6,815 nt of DNA from Anaerolineae bacterium. Its GTDB lineage: Bacteria > Chloroflexota > Anaerolineae > Anaerolineales > E44-bin32. Position numbers and translations under genes: made by a program. Below the pieces are notes generated by a model. The model had not been told where the DNA came from and made no database searches. It was given only the letters and a program-made list of their open reading frames with translations. The stretch covers positions 1 to 6,815 of the forward strand of contig JAUVOZ010000109.1 of NCBI GenBank assembly GCA_030598885.1, in the 5' to 3' direction. Positions 5,437-6,815 of the stretch are shown in pieces. Every line of letters begins with the position of its first letter. Position 1 is the stretch's first letter.

Positions 5437-5994
5437 ATGATGGGTGAGGACGATAAACCGGAAGAGATACTTAACCAATTAGAGGAAGGCGTTATCGACG
5501 TTGAGGAGGCAGTCCGCCGACTGGTGGGCGAGGATGAGGTGACTCATCGGGTGAAAGCGGAACCGCCACAAGTACCCCATCGTTGGCGAGCCTGGTGGCT
5601 GATCCCCTTCTCAATTGGTCTTGGATTGACAGCCGCGGGGGCTGGGGTGGCGACATTGGGTGGCTGGTGGTGGTTGTGTGCCGGTTGGTTGCTGCTCATA
5701 GGGATCACACTCCTAACCCTGGCTGCGGCGACCAGTCGCTCGCCCTGGGTGCATGTGAGGGTGGACACCGGGCACGAGAGTTGGCCGCGACGAATTGCGA
5801 TCAGCCTGCCGCTCCCCATTCGGTTCACAGCCTGGGTGTTGCGGGTCTTCGGCCCTCGGGTGAAGGGTCTGGATCAAACGGCTATCGCTGAGTTATTGCT
5901 TGCATTGGATGAAGGCGTCTTTTCTGATGGACCGATTTTCGTCGAGGTCGATGATGATACAGTCGGTGAGAAGGTTCAAGTTTATTTAGGTTGA
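5437..5994 (+). CDS. Two-TM protein with N-terminal SHOCT-like hairpin
   Basis: This protein of 185 residues has a SHOCT-like hairpin at 6-33 (EEILNQLEEGVIDVEEAVRR). A charged linker follows, then two hydrophobic membrane segments at about 53-75 and 77-97 separated by a very short turn, and a C-terminal soluble domain at 103-185. With such a tight hairpin both ends lie on the same side, most likely the cytoplasm. The C-terminal domain (WVHVRVDTG ... FVEVDDDT ... VQVYLG) aligns with that of the next protein, so the two are paralogues, one membrane-anchored and one soluble. GAGGGAGG ends 4 nt before the ATG at 5437 and 7 nt before the in-frame ATG at 5440; the latter has the better spacing, which would remove one Met. 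Function is unknown; a membrane-tethered partner for the other SHOCT-like proteins is inference. Confidence 0.85.
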   Translation: MMGEDDKPEEILNQLEEGVIDVEEAVRRLVGEDEVTHRVKAEPPQVPHRWRAWWLIPFSIGLGLTAAGAGVATLGGWWWLCAGWLLLIGITLLTLAAATSRSPWVHVRVDTGHESWPRRIAISLPLPIRFTAWVLRVFGPRVKGLDQTAIAELLLALDEGVFSDGPIFVEVDDDTVGEKVQVYLG

Positions 5995-6009
5995 ACTGGG
6001 AGGTGCTTG

Positions 6010-6381
6010 ATGGCCACAGAAGAACGAATGAAGATCTTGAAGATGATTGAGGAGGGTAAGATCACAGCTGAGGAAGGGACTCGGTTGCTGGCAGCCCTCG
6101 GTAAACAGAAGCGCAAGCGGCCCGTCTCACCAGAGGGTGAACCGAGCTGGTTGCGGGTGCGGGTGACAGATATTAATTCCGGTAAAGAAGCGGTCAGAGT
6201 CAATCTTCCATTTAGCTTGGTCAATGTCGGCCTGAAGATGGGAGCTCGTTTCGTCCCCGACATTGAACAGGAGCTGGCGATGGAGGAGCTGGCTGAAGCT
6301 TTAAAAGAGGGACTTACCGGTAAAATCGTTGACATTGTCGATGAGGAAGATGGCAAGCGGGTCGAAATTTTCATCGAGTAA
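6010..6381 (+). CDS. Small soluble SHOCT-like domain protein
   Basis: This 123-residue protein begins at once with a SHOCT-like hairpin (1-31, with MKILKMIEEGKITAEEGTRL). A short basic linker, KQKRKRP, leads to an alpha/beta domain at 46-123 (WLRVRVTD, AVRVNLPFSLVNVGLKMGA, MEELAEALKEG, KIVDIVDEEDGKRVEIFIE). This two-part layout is common in bacterial proteins encoded near DUF4097 genes. The second domain matches the C-terminal domain of the preceding two-TM protein strand for strand, which indicates duplication with loss or gain of the membrane part. The start is placed at ATG 6010 because GGGAGGT (5998-6004) is then 6 nt away; the in-frame TTG at 6007 is too close. It sits 15 bp after the upstream gene, so co-translation is likely. 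No signal peptide or membrane segment is present. Confidence 0.87.
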   Translation: MATEERMKILKMIEEGKITAEEGTRLLAALGKQKRKRPVSPEGEPSWLRVRVTDINSGKEAVRVNLPFSLVNVGLKMGARFVPDIEQELAMEELAEALKEGLTGKIVDIVDEEDGKRVEIFIE

Positions 6382-6484
6382 CCTGCTGTATGCAAGTGCA
6401 ACCCGCGCGAGGTGAACCCCGGGCTATATCGCGTTTACTGCAAGATGGTTTCTCCTCAGTGCCTTGGTATCTTAGGAGGTTGAG

Positions 6485-6815
6485 ATGGGACGTTTTATTC
6501 TCCGTTGGGCGATCAATGCGGCTGCGCTATACCTGGCCGTAGGCACCGGTTGGATCTCGGGTATCCATGCTGAGAGCACCTCCGGGTGGGCAATCATGGC
6601 AATGGCGTTGGTGTTCACCGTGGTTAACGCCTTGCTACGCCCACTGCTGAAGATTCTTACTTGTCCCTTAATCTTGCTTACTCTGGGTCTATTTACATTG
6701 ATCATTAACACTTTTCTCTTCTGGCTGACTGGGATGATCGGCAACTTGTTTCCTGAAAGTTTCGGGTTTGTAATCGACAGCATTGGCTGGGCTTTCTTGG
6801 GGGCGTTGGTGGTGA
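6485..6815 (+). CDS. yvlD: YvlD-like membrane protein (Phage_holin_4_2 family), 3' end missing
   Basis: The frame runs off the right edge after 110 codons; family members are usually only a little longer, so nearly all of it is present. Four hydrophobic segments are visible at about 5-25, 33-52, 59-85 and from 95 onward. The family hallmark is clear: VVNALLRPLLKILTCP (46-61), then LTLGLFTLIINTFLFWL (65-81). These are small inner-membrane proteins of unproven function, named after a holin-like profile and not known to lyse cells. In Bacillus subtilis yvlD is encoded with yvlB, which carries SHOCT-like and DUF4097 domains, so the context here supports the assignment. AGGAGG (6474-6479) lies 5 nt before the ATG. 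About 100 bp without a visible terminator separate it from the preceding gene. Confidence 0.9.
   Translation, partial: MGRFILRWAINAAALYLAVGTGWISGIHAESTSGWAIMAMALVFTVVNALLRPLLKILTCPLILLTLGLFTLIINTFLFWLTGMIGNLFPESFGFVIDSIGWAFLGALVV

Noticed and set aside
5982..6401. Minus-strand ORF opposite the small SHOCT-like gene
   Set aside because: Low-complexity Ser/Ile/Leu composition, and wholly antisense to a gene with recognisable domains.
6472..6783. Minus-strand ORF opposite the YvlD-like gene
   Set aside because: The plus strand encodes an unmistakable YvlD-family membrane protein with AGGAGG upstream.

Overview
The window is bacterial, densely coded and moderately GC-rich, with one sharply AT-rich island around 2370-2520. 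It looks like a member of the Chloroflexota, probably Anaerolineae-like. The reasons are a DUF2089 regulator beside SHOCT-like and GGD-repeat genes, a GNAT protein of the type common there, and a dispersed intergenic repeat of the TGTCAYYCCGARC kind. This assignment is inference; the window holds no rRNA or other marker gene.

Layout. Bases 1-188 carry a degenerate inverted repeat and no gene. Two minus-strand genes follow and are probably co-transcribed leftwards: an RlmD-type m5U rRNA methyltransferase (1026-2255) and, 60 bp downstream of it, an inositol-monophosphatase-family enzyme (189-965). The 530-bp divergent region 2256-2785 holds a near-perfect sigma70-type promoter facing right (TTGACA, 16-bp spacer, TATAAT, extended TG). 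A 20-bp AT palindrome lies just upstream of it and a dyad just downstream. A leader of about 320 nt follows and contains one possible 70-codon ORF.

From 2786 to the right edge all genes point right. They are a DUF2089 zinc-ribbon/HTH protein with a C-terminal SHOCT-like hairpin, a GGD-repeat (DUF4097-like) protein with a C-terminal SHOCT-like hairpin, and a GNAT acetyltransferase whose true start is probably upstream of its first ATG. After these come a two-TM protein with an N-terminal SHOCT-like hairpin, a soluble paralogue of that protein, and a YvlD-family (Phage_holin_4_2) membrane protein that runs off the edge.

How the genes may work together. The set resembles the yvlB/yvlD and LiaX-type cell-envelope stress loci of Firmicutes, in which a SHOCT-like plus DUF4097 protein is linked to YvlD. 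Here the SHOCT-like hairpin occurs four times in four consecutive non-GNAT genes, at either end of otherwise unrelated domains. This suggests proteins that recognise each other, or one common partner, through that module: one fused to a putative DNA-binding protein, one to a repeat scaffold, one to a membrane anchor and one to a small soluble domain. The domain arrangement is visible in the sequence; the signalling role is inference.
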